Origin: Chlorokybus atmophyticus
Lineage: Eukaryota; Streptophyta; Chlorokybophyceae; Chlorokybales; Chlorokybaceae
DNA length: 64,000 nucleotides
NCBI GenBank assembly: GCA_009103225.1
Contig: RHPI01000249.1
Location: forward strand, 39,355 to 103,354
Direction of reading: 5' to 3'
Of this stretch, positions 51,959 to 63,807 are shown in pieces. The translations under genes were made by a program, and so were the position numbers. The number at the start of each line of letters is the position of its first letter. The first letter of the stretch is position 1. The notes below the pieces were generated by a model, which worked only from the letters and a program-made list of their open reading frames with translations, was not told the DNA's origin and did not search any database.

Positions 51959-53034
51959 TTACTTGAGGGTATGCTGCGTAGCCTTGCGGACGCGGCACTT
52001 TATGGTCTTCATTCCCAGCCTCTGATGCGCCTCATACCGATGACACCCAGAAAAACCTGACCGACCCCCACAACATCTCATGACTCTATCACCACCAACA
52101 CAGCAGGGTATGATGTCCAATCCAATACATGTTCTTTGCTGCCTCTCTGTCTCACTATAAGCGTGCTGGTTTGTTGTGATGCTTGTCTGTGCATTGCTAC
52201 CAGGCCTTACCATAGTATTTGCCGTCCACCTCTAGCACATCGATCTGAGAACACGCCGTCATGTATTAGAAGAGGGAAGACATCAACAAGTTTGGTGGAG
52301 CAAATCAGCAAGAGAGCCAAGTTTTTTGCCATTGTTGTTGTTGTTTGCATGCATGCACACGCGTCAGAAACTTCCAAGCATGCGTGCGTGCATGGACGCA
52401 TGGTTGGATGATCACACTATGTGTGTTGCCATCTGCGCGCATGCGTGTGGGGGTCTACGTGTCCGCGCGTCTTGCCTGGCGTGTGCTTGCGCTTGTGCAT
52501 GCACATGTGTGGCGTGAGCTTGCAGGCGATGATGTGCAACAACAACAACCGCAGCTGCTTACCGGTACTTGTAGTCCAATCTGTTGTATGCTTTCCATGA
52601 GGTCCAACACCTTCTGCTCGTCGTTGGCTCGCGTGCGACGCAGAGGACGCCTCACAGCCTCGAGAGGAAGCTCCTCAACCCTCACATCTACAGAACAACA
52701 CACATACATGTGATGTAGACCCCCCACTTGTCCCAACACCCACAACACCTTCCTCATCCTCATCCTCACCTTGTTTCCTGCGCTGGTAGTCCATCAAGTG
52801 GTTGTTGTTGCTGGTGTCGGTGCCGTTGTCGGTGGAGGCCGAGGCAGAGGCGGCGGTGGTGGTCGCAGGGTTGCCCATCGGCCTGGGCCGCCAGGAGAGG
52901 CGGCGGCAGCAGGGGCCGGGCCTGCTCGGGCCAGACAGCGTCGACGTGGCCACCCTGCTCAGGCCGGCTCGCGTCCCAGGCCAGGCCAACGAGGAGGTGG
53001 CGAAGGAGTGCTGTGCGCCTAGCAGCGCCTGCAT
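51959..53034 (-). CDS. SRX1: Sulfiredoxin
   Basis: Four exons on the minus strand: 53034-52770, 52687-52563, 52244-52211, 52056-51959; 522 nt, 173 residues, all phases agree. The enzyme uses ATP to repair over-oxidised (sulfinic) peroxiredoxins. The core reads VEELPLEAVRRPL, QKVLDLMESIQQIGLQVP, IDVLEVDGKYYGFSGCHRYE, then 'AHQRLGMKTIKCRVRKAT'; the catalytic Cys is residue 146 in FSGCHR. An 88-residue leader, rich in Ala, Ser, Thr and Arg and without acidic residues for most of its length, looks like an organelle transit peptide; plastid or mitochondrion cannot be told apart. The ATG is the first after an in-frame TAG. Exon 3 is 34 nt. Divergent from the UBX gene. Confidence 0.95.
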
Positions 53035-53237
53035 GGTAGAGTAGGCTGGGAGCTTGAGCTTGTTCGTCTCGCACAGCCTGGCCTGTGGTCTGGCCTAATT
53101 GAGCGTCCGTCCTGCGCCAACAGCCGTTCGATCAACTCTTTGGGTTGAAGAGTCTACTCATCATCATTGTGGTGTGCCACGTGGCGCTCGCTGCTTGCGG
53201 TTGCGCTGCCGCCTCCACCTCCGCCTCTGGCTCCGGT
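53035..53237. promoter_or_regulatory. Shared divergent promoter region
   Basis: 203 bp separate the start codons of sulfiredoxin (-) and the UBX protein (+). No TATA box is obvious. Both promoters and 5' untranslated regions must lie here unless there are upstream non-coding exons, so co-regulation is plausible. Confidence 0.5.
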
Positions 53238-55734
53238 ATGGACGACCTGAAGGAGAAGCTCAAGGGTATCTCCTTCAAGGGCCTGACGAACCCTTTCAAG
53301 AAGGACCCCGCCGCCTCCGCCTTCAAGGGGACAGGACACAAGCTGGGCAACGCCTCGAGCACATCAAGTAGGCCGACAACGACAACTACAACACCATCAT
53401 CGTCTTCGTCGACATCAAGGTCAAGGCCTACATCAGCTGCGGCCTCCTCCAGACTCTCTGCTGCCCCACCACCACCATCATCAACACCAACAACACCATC
53501 GTCGTTTACACCGTCATCAACTGCCACTTCCACTACCACAACCACCTCATCAGCAACAACAACAACAACAACAACATCATCCACAACAGAGGAGTTTGAT
53601 GGTTTCCAGGCTCATTTTGGACGCGCCGGGTCCAAAAAGCCACCCAATGACTGGGCACAACAACCACAAGCAGATGCAGAACAACGCGTCTTACAACCCC
53701 AACAAGATGGTTTGAGCGAGGATGTGGAGTGCGCGATAGCGTTGCTGCGGTCAGCTGATGATGTAGGAGATGGTGGTAGTGTTGGGACGATGGTGAAGCT
53801 GCTGAGCAATGTCGTGGACAATCCTGGCGTGGACAAGTACCGGAGACTGCGGCTGGGCAACCCCGCCATCGCGGCGGCCGTAGTCAACACGCCTGGCGGA
53901 CTCGACCTCATACAGGTATAGTGGCACATCGGACAGATGTGCGCATGTTGTGGCACGCGCGTGCACGCACAGATGCACGCTTACATGCGTGTGCATGCAC
54001 ATGCACTTACCGACACACACGTGCACACACAAGCGCGCACGCGCATGGACACAGGCACACACGCGCATACATGCATGCACGCACGCGTGCGCACGCATAC
54101 ATGTGCACCCGCACTCGCGTAAAGCTTCAACGCAGATGATACGGGCAAATGACACGCGCGATGTGTGTTGTGCCGAATGTCTGTGTTTCACGCAAGCAGT
54201 GTACACACACAGTTGGCAGATCAACCAACAGCACATCCACATGGCTAACTCTCTCTCACGCAGGCAGTCGGCTTCGAGTTGTCATTTGAAGAGGAGGAGG
54301 GCTGGGCCACGATGACGGAGGAACCCAACGCAGAGCAGGTCGCGATCGTGCGGGCGGTCGTAAACGCGCTGCAGCCGGCCACAACATCGCCGTCGTCATC
54401 ATCAGCAGAAAACGCAAACGCCAAGGTGAAAGCAGAGTGTTGTCGTGCGTGCGTGCGTGCGTGCCTCGTGCCTCGAGTCTCAACGAGTCCGTTCGCTGTT
54501 GTCGACCCGTGTGCATGTGAACAGGTTGGTGGCGATGCACGCGCAGTGCTGGGAGGGAGATCCGATGCGAACGGTCATGATGTTGGCGTTCCCCCGGCAT
54601 CAAACCAACCCAAAGCACCCCCTGTGAAGTTGCAAGATCGGCAGGTTGACACGCACGCAAGCACACCTCTCGTGTGTCATGTGTACGGCAGTGTGCATGC
54701 GTGTCCGTGTGCACATCCGCACACGTGCACGAGCAAAAATGCGTGCCATTGCATGCACACGCGTGCCAAAACAGGCTGTTATCAAACAGCATCCCCACGC
54801 GCGTGCCGTTTGGCTGTAGGTTGCTGTGTTTTTGCCGTCGAGCTCAGAAGCTGCGTCGAGCATGCAGCTGCCGGACTGGTTCTATGATCGGTCATCCACG
54901 GACGTAAGCACGCGCGCACACGCACACACGTACAGACATGCGCATGCAAGCTTGGCTGCCTCACCGCATATAGGCATGGCCGATTGCACGTTGTGTGTAC
55001 ATGTGGAGCATCCTCACTCCCTCAGGTTGTCGCGGACATGAAAGCGGCCGAGCGCAAGCGCGACAACGACAAGGTGAGTGGTTGGTTTCCACATACACAC
55101 GTTACCATCATCATGTTGTCTCCACCCACCAACTCGTGTGTCACGCGCAGGTGTTGACGACGCGCGCGTTCAAGGAGAAGCTGTCGCAAGCGCAGTCGCG
55201 CGCGTACAGGCTGGCCCTCGTGCGCGTGCGCTTCCCCGACGGGCTCGTGTTGCAGGGAGCTTTCCTACCAGCAGAACCCATCACACACCTATTCGAGGTG
55301 AGACCCACCACACCCCACGTGTGGGGATGTGTAGTGTGTACGTGTGCACTCGACACACAACACGTGTCGTTCATGGGCGCATGGGCGCGTGCGTGCGAGC
55401 GCGCGTGTGCGGGGTTGACATTTGTCAATATGATGTTGTGTACTTGTGTACCCAACACGTGTGCTGATGTGTGTGTGTGTAGTGGGTTTCCGACATGTTG
55501 GCGGAGCCGTACCGGCAGTTCGATCTTGCGCTCGCACGTGTGCCATTGCCGCGCGACAAAGGCACGCTGCGGGACAACAAACTGGTGCCCGCCGCCGTCG
55601 TCAACTTCAGGTTTACCGATGACATTTCTTCCAACCCAACATCAACGTCGTGTTGCCTTAGACCCGACATCGCTATGTTGGCTTCGTCGCTCAGTGCTGA
55701 TGTGAGGATTAACTACCCCACTGCCTTGCAATGA
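53238..55734 (+). CDS. UBXN6/UBXD1-like p97 cofactor (PUB + UBX domains)
   Basis: Eight exons: 53238-53915, 54264-54425, 54525-54644, 54775-54802, 54848-54903, 55026-55073, 55151-55297, 55483-55734; 1491 nt, 496 residues. N-terminus MDDLKEKLKGISFKGLTNPF is the basic start typical of this family. A Thr/Ser/Pro-rich linker (~40-125) follows. The PUB domain (~165-265: VECAIALLRSADDV, 'VDKYRRLRLGNPAI', 'GGLDLIQAVGFELSF') should bind the p97/CDC48 tail. KLQDRQAVIKQHPHAQ..MQLPDWFYD matches the UBXN6 middle. The UBX domain (~378-458) has 'LALVRVRFPDGLVLQGAF'. It presumably acts in ubiquitin-dependent p97 pathways. The exon 4-5 join is the least certain (weak donor GTGCCG). Confidence 0.88.
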
Positions 55735-56144
55735 GGGGGGATTGTTGTGAGTAGTAGATGGTATTGTTGTTGCAATTGTGACGCGTATGTGCGTTGGATT
55801 GCTGTTGCGTGAGCATGTGACGCATGAGTTTGTGGGCTATTGACATAAGGTTGGGATACACACATGCACACACAACTGCAGTAAGCCCACACTATTCTAC
55901 TCTGTCGCCACTCGCTGCGTCGATGGGCTCAGCTGCCTGCACGCGTGCACACGTACAAACTTAGGGTGTGTGCCAACATATACGCCGCATTTCCCCAACA
56001 CACGTACAGCACACTACGCACGCACCAAGACTGCGGCATTGATGTTGTTGCCCGTCTCTGCGATTGAGCGGTGGGAAGCTGCAGCAGCGGGAGACAGCGT
56101 TGCTTCAGCAAGGTTGCTGGAAGTGGATATCGCTCCATTGGATA
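55735..56144. other. Intergenic between UBX and coiled-coil genes
   Basis: 3' flanks of two convergent genes. No further gene. GGATATC-type words are repeated at about 56126-56165. Confidence 0.5.
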
Positions 56145-57876
56145 TCACTCCTGTGGATATCCTAGTGTTGGTTCTCCGCACCTACAGCAAAAGATGGTTG
56201 CGTAATCGCAGCGAAGAGAGTATCCCTCACAGGCATGCATTCGCGCACGCGCACACGCATATGCACGCGTGCACGCGCGCACACACACGTTCCCTCACTT
56301 TGAGTTCTTCCAGGTCTGGCTTGTTGGGTATCAGGCTTTTGGTCCTGAACGCTCGTGCAGATGACCCCGACCCCGACCCCGATCCCGGACCCGACCCCGG
56401 CCCGGCAGTGGGCCCTAAACCCTTCCCTGAACCCGTCCCATACCCGTTCCCGATTTCGTTCCCTTCCCTGCTCCTTGAGCTTGTTTTGGCAACGCTGATG
56501 CTGGGACTGAGCGTGTCCGCGCCCTCGCTCGCGGCGACGATATCGGCCTCATTAGCTTCAGCCTCGGCCTCAGCTTCGCTCTTGTCAGTGGCGATGTCGG
56601 GCTGCAGCTGGTCTGATAACGAGAGAGATGCGGATACAACTCCACCCGGTTGGTAGTTTAGCGGGGGAACATGCGAAGGACGCATACTGCTTTGCCTGTG
56701 CGTGGTGGAGGAGTGCGCGCTGCCACGCTGGACCTCGCGCACCTATAAGGTTGGGGGGTACATATGCGTGTGAGTATGTGCGTGCATGTAGCGCATGTGT
56801 TGTTTTAACTGCGTGCATAGCCAGTGTGCGCTATATGTGTGTTTGATACCCAATCAGCATCTCTCTCTTACTTGTATGGTGAGCATGCGTACTTCCTTGT
56901 CTCGTTCCGCGAGCGCCCGTCGTATGTCCTCAATCTCCTGTCGCAGTGTTGCGGCCTCCTTCTCGCGGTCGCGCAATGCCACACGGTGCGCGCGCTCGGA
57001 CGCCTCGCGCGCGTGAGACAGCACGTCGCAACGGTGACGAAGACTCTGCGTGTGTGTGTGTGTGTGTGTGTGTGAGTGCGTGTGTGTGCATGTGCGGGTG
57101 TGAGCGCGCGCGTGTACCATCACTAGTCCTCTGTCACTCAATATCTTGCGTCGTCACATAATATTGTTATTACACATATCCAACTTGCCTGCAGCTCTGC
57201 TGCCATGTTGGCTTGATTCTCCTTCCCATTGGCCTGATGCACTGGACATCATCACACTCGCCGCCATCACATAACAGAGCGCAAATGCATGGTTCCACGC
57301 ATTCGTGAGCGACACGACAGAAAACAAAAGTGCAATGTGTCTCAACCCTTTGCGGTGAGGTGGGCGTGGGGTCCCCGGCGTTGCTGCTGGCGTCGTTGTT
57401 GGGGTGGTTCGCATCCACATTCCCATCCGCGCCGCTGCCGTCGCGTATGGCCGCGCGCAGGACCTTCACTTTGGCCGCCAGCTTCTTGCATCTAGAAGAC
57501 AAATCAAACAGATGTTGGGTGAGGGTGGAGCTCTTTGTCGCCCTCCGTGCAGGTGCATGAGTCTATCAACGTGTATGCGCACTTGTACGCGTGCATGAGA
57601 CCATGGGTGTGCGCGCGTGTACACATGTGTGTGCGTGTGCGTGTGCTTAGTTGCTTACTTCTCGTATAGTTGGGTGTACTCGTCGGACTTCTTTCGCAGA
57701 TCCGCAGCGTCGGCCTTGCGCTGGCGCTGCTCCTTGCGCAGAAGCTCCCGTATCACCCGCAGCTGCGGCAACAAAAGGACACCTCTGCAAAAGTCGCGCA
57801 GCGAGCCTAAAGGAGCACACATACGGGTGCACGCGCGCACACAAGCACACGGGCTCCACACACACACACACACTCA

Positions 57877-57939
<63 letters not shown>

Positions 57940-58895
57940 CACATGCAATTGCCCCTCAAGGCATACGGCTGCAAGCACGGTAGCCATCAGCAGCAGTGTG
58001 TGCACCTCTTCTCCTGCGCGCTGCCGCTCGGAGGCCTCGTCCGCCACACCCGCGCTACCCAACGCCTTCATCTGGTCCCGCTGCACCCGCACCACACACA
58101 CACACAAAAACACCATCAAGATCTTCACCAACCACACGCTCTGGTATGTGCGCACGCCCGCACGTGCACACACATACGTTGGTGCGTTTGAGTGTTTTGA
58201 TCTCGTCCCTCAGCTGCGCCACCTCGCCATCGCGCTCGCCCAGAAGACGGTCGAGCATCGCCGCCCTGTCCGGCCTATATGCCAGACATGTATTGCAATG
58301 GCAGTTCTCACAACGGCATCCGCACTATCGATTGATGCAATGTTGGCTGCTGTTGAGGTTTGCTGACTCTCTCTTCCTGCCTTACCCCTGTGCTTCGTAC
58401 TGCCTTTTGAGGTGCCTGTGCTCGCGCTTGTAGTAAAGAGCCTCCTTGTGCGCCTCGCTCAACTGCGTGCGCATGTTCCAGTCTCAGGCCAAACAGATCT
58501 GCAGAAGAGTTTGCATGCACGGAGAGGTGGTAGTTTACATATGACATGCGAGAGTGGGAGACAAATCCACCCATCCTCGCATTAAGCCACACCCACCTTG
58601 CGCTGGCTTTCCTGGAGCTGTTCCTGGAGGCGGTCGCACTGCCGCGAAGAAGACGCCCGCGAGTCCTCCAACCTCACGCCCGACTCCCTCACCTTGTTAA
58701 TGTAACGTTGTTGTTGTTGTTGTTGTTCATAAAGTGGTGACTCGTGCAATGTAATATGCGGTACCTGCACTTTGAGCGCCTCATTCTCCGCACGCAGTAG
58801 TTGCAACGCAGCATCTTCTGCACCGTCCCCGCCGCCACCGCTGTCCACACTGATGAAAGAGGCATAAGCTCATGACACCGCCACACAAATAGCAC

Positions 58896-58946
<51 letters not shown>

Positions 58947-59440
58947 CTAGTGCACCTGTCTGTTGTCGGTGCACCCATGCTGGGAAGCTGCTGTTGCTGC
59001 TGCCCTGCCTTGCTGAGACCTCTCTTGCTAGAATGGATGCTATTGCTAGTCTTATTCGCACTGTTGAGATTTCTGAGTCGACTCTTATTTGCATTTGAGT
59101 TCTTGCTCCCCTCCTTTACAGCTCTCACTCCCTCGTCTGTATCAGACCTGGAGGCAGGCAAGCCACAGGTGGTTTCAAGGCCTTGTGTGCATGTGTGTCG
59201 AGTTGTAGCAAGAAATGGTTGTTGTTTCTCAACTCTGCTGCAGCTCCTAGATTGGGTTCATGTTTATCCAAGTCGAGTACTGGTGTGTTGACGTTAACAC
59301 GAATCCCAACAGCGCATTCGCCAGGCTCACTTTGGTTGATGTAGTGGGTTTTGGGGGCTGCGCAGCTCCGCCTCACTGACCTCCTCAAAGCTGTCCTCGT
59401 ACGCCTCCCCCCTCTCCTCCACCCCGTCCTCCTTGACCAT
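56145..59440 (-). CDS. Coiled-coil protein, possibly ciliary/centrosomal
   Basis: Thirteen minus-strand exons keep one frame: 59440-59331, 59147-58956, 58849-58765, 58692-58597, 58462-58386, 58274-58178, 58080-58006, 57762-57659, 57491-57347, 57233-57189, 57045-56872, 56733-56299, 56225-56145; 571 residues. After an acidic start (MVKEDGVEERGEAYEDSFEE) and a basic Asn/Ser stretch come long heptad-type helices: LLRAENEALKVQVRESGVRL, 'LLGERDGEVAQLRDEIKTL', 'LRVIRELLRKEQRQRKADAA', REKEAATLRQEIEDIRRAL. The C-terminus is Gly/Ser-rich. Layout recalls lebercilin-like ciliary proteins, but I could not confirm this. Intron 10 begins GCAAGT (GC donor). The last exon is the weakest call. Confidence 0.7.
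57879..57936. repeat. (AC)29 microsatellite in an intron
   Basis: 58 bp of perfect AC within intron 7 of the coiled-coil gene (between exons 58080-58006 and 57762-57659). Confidence 0.95.
58898..58945. repeat. (AAC)16 microsatellite in an intron
   Basis: Perfect trinucleotide run filling most of the 106-bp intron 58850-58955 of the coiled-coil gene, close to the 5' splice site. Confidence 0.95.
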
Positions 59441-59545
59441 GGAAGGGGCAGCGGCGGCGGCGGCGGCGGCCGCAACCCCAATGGATCTCTATTGCAACGT
59501 CTAAAAATACAAATACAAACGGCGCCGGAGGGAGACAGATGCCGT

Positions 59546-59661
59546 GGGGGGGGGGGGGGGGGGGGGGGGGGGGNNNNNNNNNNNNNNNNNNNNNNNNNNN
59601 NNNNNNNNNNNNNNNNNNNNNNNNNNNNNNNNNGGGGGGGGGGGGGGGGGGGGGGGGGGGG
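59546..59661. other. Poly-G tract with 60-N gap
   Basis: G-runs of 28 bases on each side of N at 59574-59633. As at 44 kb, the assembly breaks in a G homopolymer. Confidence 0.97.
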
Positions 59662-61482
59662 CGAAGGGTCACGTGAGGTGCAGGATCTACACCGTGGGGC
59701 ACTTTCATGTGCTATCTGTCCGTGACCCAAAAGTGTGACGCTGGGGTGCATAATCTGGCGTGACGTACCGAGACTCATTTCGCTCTTTCTTCGGTTGGTG
59801 CCGCACCAACCGAAGAAGGACTCGACGCGATCTATTGCTTGTTTACGATCATTATAAGTTTGAGTGAACTTGTGTGCTGGTATAACTGTGATTATTATAA
59901 GGTTAGCAATGCATTGACATTTCACAAATTATGATCATATATTCACACCGTCATGTATAGGCTTTGCAATAAGACACATGCAGAGCATGCAAGTTGGTGG
60001 TTGATCAATGTGATGTTGGCGTGTTGTTTGCTGTGTTATTGGCCCCTTTGCTATATCGTATGCAAGTAGGCACGTAAGTACTCAGCAAATAACAGGGCAG
60101 TTCCACCATGGCTGAGGCAGGGGCTTGGCTTAACCAAGTGCACTATCTATGTGCATGCAATGAGGCGGAGGGGCAGGCATCAGGGCACATTAAACAGCAC
60201 GGACAACTGGCTGTCCTAAAGCGCAGGGGCGGAGAGTCAGCTCAATGGCAGGCTTGAGTGAAGTGGGCAGCACAGCAACACTACCACTACTAGTAAGCGG
60301 TTGTGCGTTGCAGTGCAATGCTGTGTATATCACGCACATCATCAATTGCACTATGTTCGAATTTATAAACCATGCAAGACCCCTTTTTCCTACGTTTATG
60401 TTACATAAGCATCAATCCCTCCCAAGATGGTTTCAGGCACTCTTGGGGCCTCCTTCCACGAGCTCATTACAGACTGTGTGCGTATGTGGTATCACACCAA
60501 GGAGCTATCTATGGCTTGTTTGTATCTATTTGTGGCCATGTACATGCGCATATCGCTGGTGCACTACAGCGAGCTTAACGCATCGCCCTTTCTAAGAGAG
60601 CGACGGATGTGTGCGCCGCTACGGGCTGGCCACCACTACGACCTCCCCTCGTGACGACACTATCAGACATAGTGGTGCTTCTGGCGTGAAGCGCAGCTGA
60701 TGCATGATAGCGCTCGCAATCAGTTGAGTAGTTATCATGCTCGTTGGTATTTTTATTGTGTTGAGCTTGATTGCGCTACGCTATGGCCTTACCAAGACCT
60801 TGTGCACGTGCATCATAATAGAGGGACAGGGGTACTAGCTGCCGCCGCCGCTTCCGCTGTGGCTGCGGCCTTGATGTGGCCTAAACCAAGACCCGTGGTA
60901 GTAAGTGAGTGCGTGTGGATGCGGCGAAGGGCTATGCGAAGTCCTTTTCTTCTTGTTGATTCTTTTATCTATGTATTACCATGCACGCGAGTACACGCCC
61001 ACATAGTCTCTATTTGCTTCTTGTGTTACTTGCCACAATTGATTGGCTGCTATGCTTGAGCTTGCGTCACGCCGCTCTTATGCATGTTATGCATTGTAAT
61101 GTGGGTTTACAAAAGCCATGTACTCATTGATCAATGCATGGTCACGAAGAAGGTGGTGGCCATCAGGTTGTGGCGTGCCTATCTGCCTGCTTTGAGCAGC
61201 AGCCATTGCATTATAACAGTACATTGCTCATGCCCCGAATCCTGATTGATGACTGGATGTGTTGCTGGAGCCCAGTGCTTTGCATAAGCGGAGAAGGTGA
61301 TCATTATCCTGTTGTGTCCCCTAAGTGACACATGCATGCACCTGACTGATACCCGGTTGTCATCAAGCATCATCCTTGCAGATAATTCTTCTCCAAGTGC
61401 CTTCCATCAGTCATACATTCCAGTCCAAATGAAAGCCGCCCTCTGCTGACCGCACACAACAAGCGACAAATGACAACCGTAC
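59662..61482. other. Non-coding or unrecognised
   Basis: No supported gene. The frame 60427-60654 reads 'FHELITDCVRMWYHTKELSM' and ends at a stop. It looks protein-like but matches nothing I know. 60841-60880 encodes an Ala run. Part of the right end is 3' flank of the CSD gene. Confidence 0.35.
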
Positions 61483-63807
61483 CTAGGCATCCGAGTACAC
61501 GCCTGTGCCTTCAGCAGCAAGTGGACTTTCATCGCCTTCTTCATCAGGGGCGGGTGTGGGTGTCTCTTCAGGTGCAGTAGGAGGAGGAGGCATGAGCTTG
61601 CCGCGGCCAGCTCCAAAGCCCTTCGTGCCGTCGGGACCCTTTGTTATTCGCGTGCTGGAGCCCTCGAACTTCATCTTCTCCCTCGGTGGCGGCTCGGGTG
61701 AAGGCGGGGCCTCTTTAGTGCGGCGGACTTTCCTCGCGAGCTTATCTGTGCTCTTGTTGGTCTGCACGGGGATGAACTCCACCTCGTCGCCCTCGCGAAG
61801 GTGCACGCCATCCGTCACATCGCTGAACCGGCATAGGACCTGAGCCTTCGTGCCGTCCTCCAGCTCATACGCTATTGTGCTGGTAGAGGCCTTCACCCCA
61901 ACCACCGCGCCAGTGTACCGCAGCAGGTTCACGTTCGTGGCCATCCGTTGCTGGTTCCCGTCCACCGCCAGGTTGAACTCCACCTGCTCTCCCACCCTTG
62001 GGTTCAACCAACCATCCTCAAGGTCCGCGTTGCCGTACATGAGAGTTTCCTCTTGGCCATCTAGTGTGCATTGCAACCGACCTGCCCAAGTAAAGACAGA
62101 ACAAGAACATGTGTGTGTGCATGCGTACGATGTGGTCGCTCTTGTGAAACACCATTGCACACAAGATAAAACAACACAGCATCAGTAAACGGCAAGGGCC
62201 TTGCACGTGTGGCAGGTACCTGCGGTGCCTTGGGTGCTGCTCAAGCGATCCATGCACACGCCTTGATATCGTTCTTCTGAGACAGACACGTAGTCCGGCG
62301 GCCCGGCTGCCTTGCTGACTCGTATGGCCTTCAGGTTGCCTGTTTGCGTGTCCTTCACGACCGTGAAGTCCAGCCGGTCCCCAACCTCCAGTTCTGCGGA
62401 TGCTCCGTCCTCCACTTCAGAGAAATGGAAGAAAACGTCGGTGCCGCGCAGTGCAGATCGGACAAACCCAAAGCTAGCTTTGAGAGACGTGATCGAGCCG
62501 GTCTCGATGGTGGCCTCCGAGTCTTCCACCTCCTTTGCAGGAACCATGATGGTTCCCTTTGGCAGCCGCCGGACCGGCACGGCAAGAGTCTTGCCTGACC
62601 GTGCATCTGGTCGTACACTGCACACCAATATGTCAGATCTCAGCAGAGACCCGCTTGTGTTTGCGTGACATGTGCACATCAGCGTGTGCATGCTTACATG
62701 TGCACATGTGTGTTTGGAAGAAACATGTACATATGTCTCATGCTGTACCTGAACTCAACCTCGTCGCCAAGCTGCAGCTCATCGCCTCGCACGCCTTCGA
62801 GCGCGCTGAAGTGGAAGAACACCCGCGCCTGTCTGTCGGCAGACTGGATGAAACCGTACGTCTCCTTGAGAGACGTTACAAAGCCCTTCTCTGCAAGCGG
62901 CTCTTGTGTGGACGCTCCTCCTCCTTCCTGCACCTGCGTGTCTGCTTGTGCCGGAGCCGCTCGCGCGATCAGTGCCACATCTGTTGCATACGAGTCGCCT
63001 GTTCTCCTATCTGCGACCAACATGAACTCCACTTCATCGCCCACACCCAACCGCACATTCTGGTCCCGCACGTCCCCGCCATCAAATGTCACAGAGGCGG
63101 TAGCTGAGTCCGCGCTCGCATTGAAGTCGTCATTGGCAAGCCCTGGTGGAGCCAAAGTGTGATATGCAATGCGGCCACCATAAGCGTCCCGCCGTGATCG
63201 TTGGCCCCCGCGCAGCTCCCTTTCAATAAACCCGTGCAGGTGCTCGCCTTTTGGCTCCTCAACCTCAATTGTCCCTTTAGGCAGCACCTTGATGTGCTTT
63301 GCATTAGGCCGGCCGTTCTTGTTAAGAGGTTCGGTGACTTTGAACTCCACTTCATCGCCGGCTTGGATGACTTCGCTCAAGTCGGCCCTCCTCGCACCAT
63401 GCTCGGCCTCCGGCATGTCAAGCACCTCGCTGACATGAAAGAACAGCTCCTCATTGCGGCTGACGCCCCGGATGAAGCCATACGAGTCCCGCACGGTCAC
63501 GACAACCCCGTGCTCGGAGGGTATGCTCTCAAGCTCTTCTGCGGTCAGCGGCTGAGGCCGGTCGTAACCACCCTTCTCCCGTGTGACATAGCGTCCAGAG
63601 CCTCTGCCTCGTCCTCCCCTCCCCCACTGTCCGTCATCCATGCTGTTGCTGCTGTTGTTGTACTGTGAGTATTGTTGTTGTTGTTGCTGTTGAGGTCCTG
63701 ACCCAGAGGGTTCGTCGCCAGTGTAGCGACTGTACCCTCTGCCCCGGCTTCGGCCATCTCCAGTAGGATAGTTGTAGCGTCCACGGCCTCGGCCTCGAAC
63801 GGGAGAT
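61483..63807 (-). CDS. CSDE1/UNR-like multi-cold-shock-domain RNA-binding protein
   Basis: Exons 63807-62749, 62617-62220 and 62081-61483; from the Met at 63641 the joins give 629 residues. Upstream of that Met the same exon stays open with an RG-rich and poly-Gln stretch (RGRGRGRYNYPTGDGRSRGR), so the true start lies in an exon right of 63812, perhaps off the window. Cold-shock domains alternate along the chain: EHGVVVTVRDSYGFIRG (43 on), HLHGFIERELRG, EKGFVTSLKETYGFIQ (251 on), GSITSLKASFGFVRSALRGT and two more diverged ones toward the C-terminus; RNP-like VFFHFS occurs twice, with one LFFHVS in the first domain. UNR proteins regulate mRNA translation and stability in the cytoplasm. The C-terminus is Pro/Glu-rich. 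Confidence 0.9.

Noticed and set aside
53145-53237. Signal-peptide-like leader before the UBX protein
   Set aside because: The leader would need a TTG start. The ATG at 53238 gives the N-terminus expected for UBXN6-type proteins, so the hydrophobic stretch is untranslated.
57617-58366. His/Thr-rich plus-strand frame over the coiled-coil gene
   Set aside because: Crosses the AC microsatellite and lies antisense to well-supported exons.
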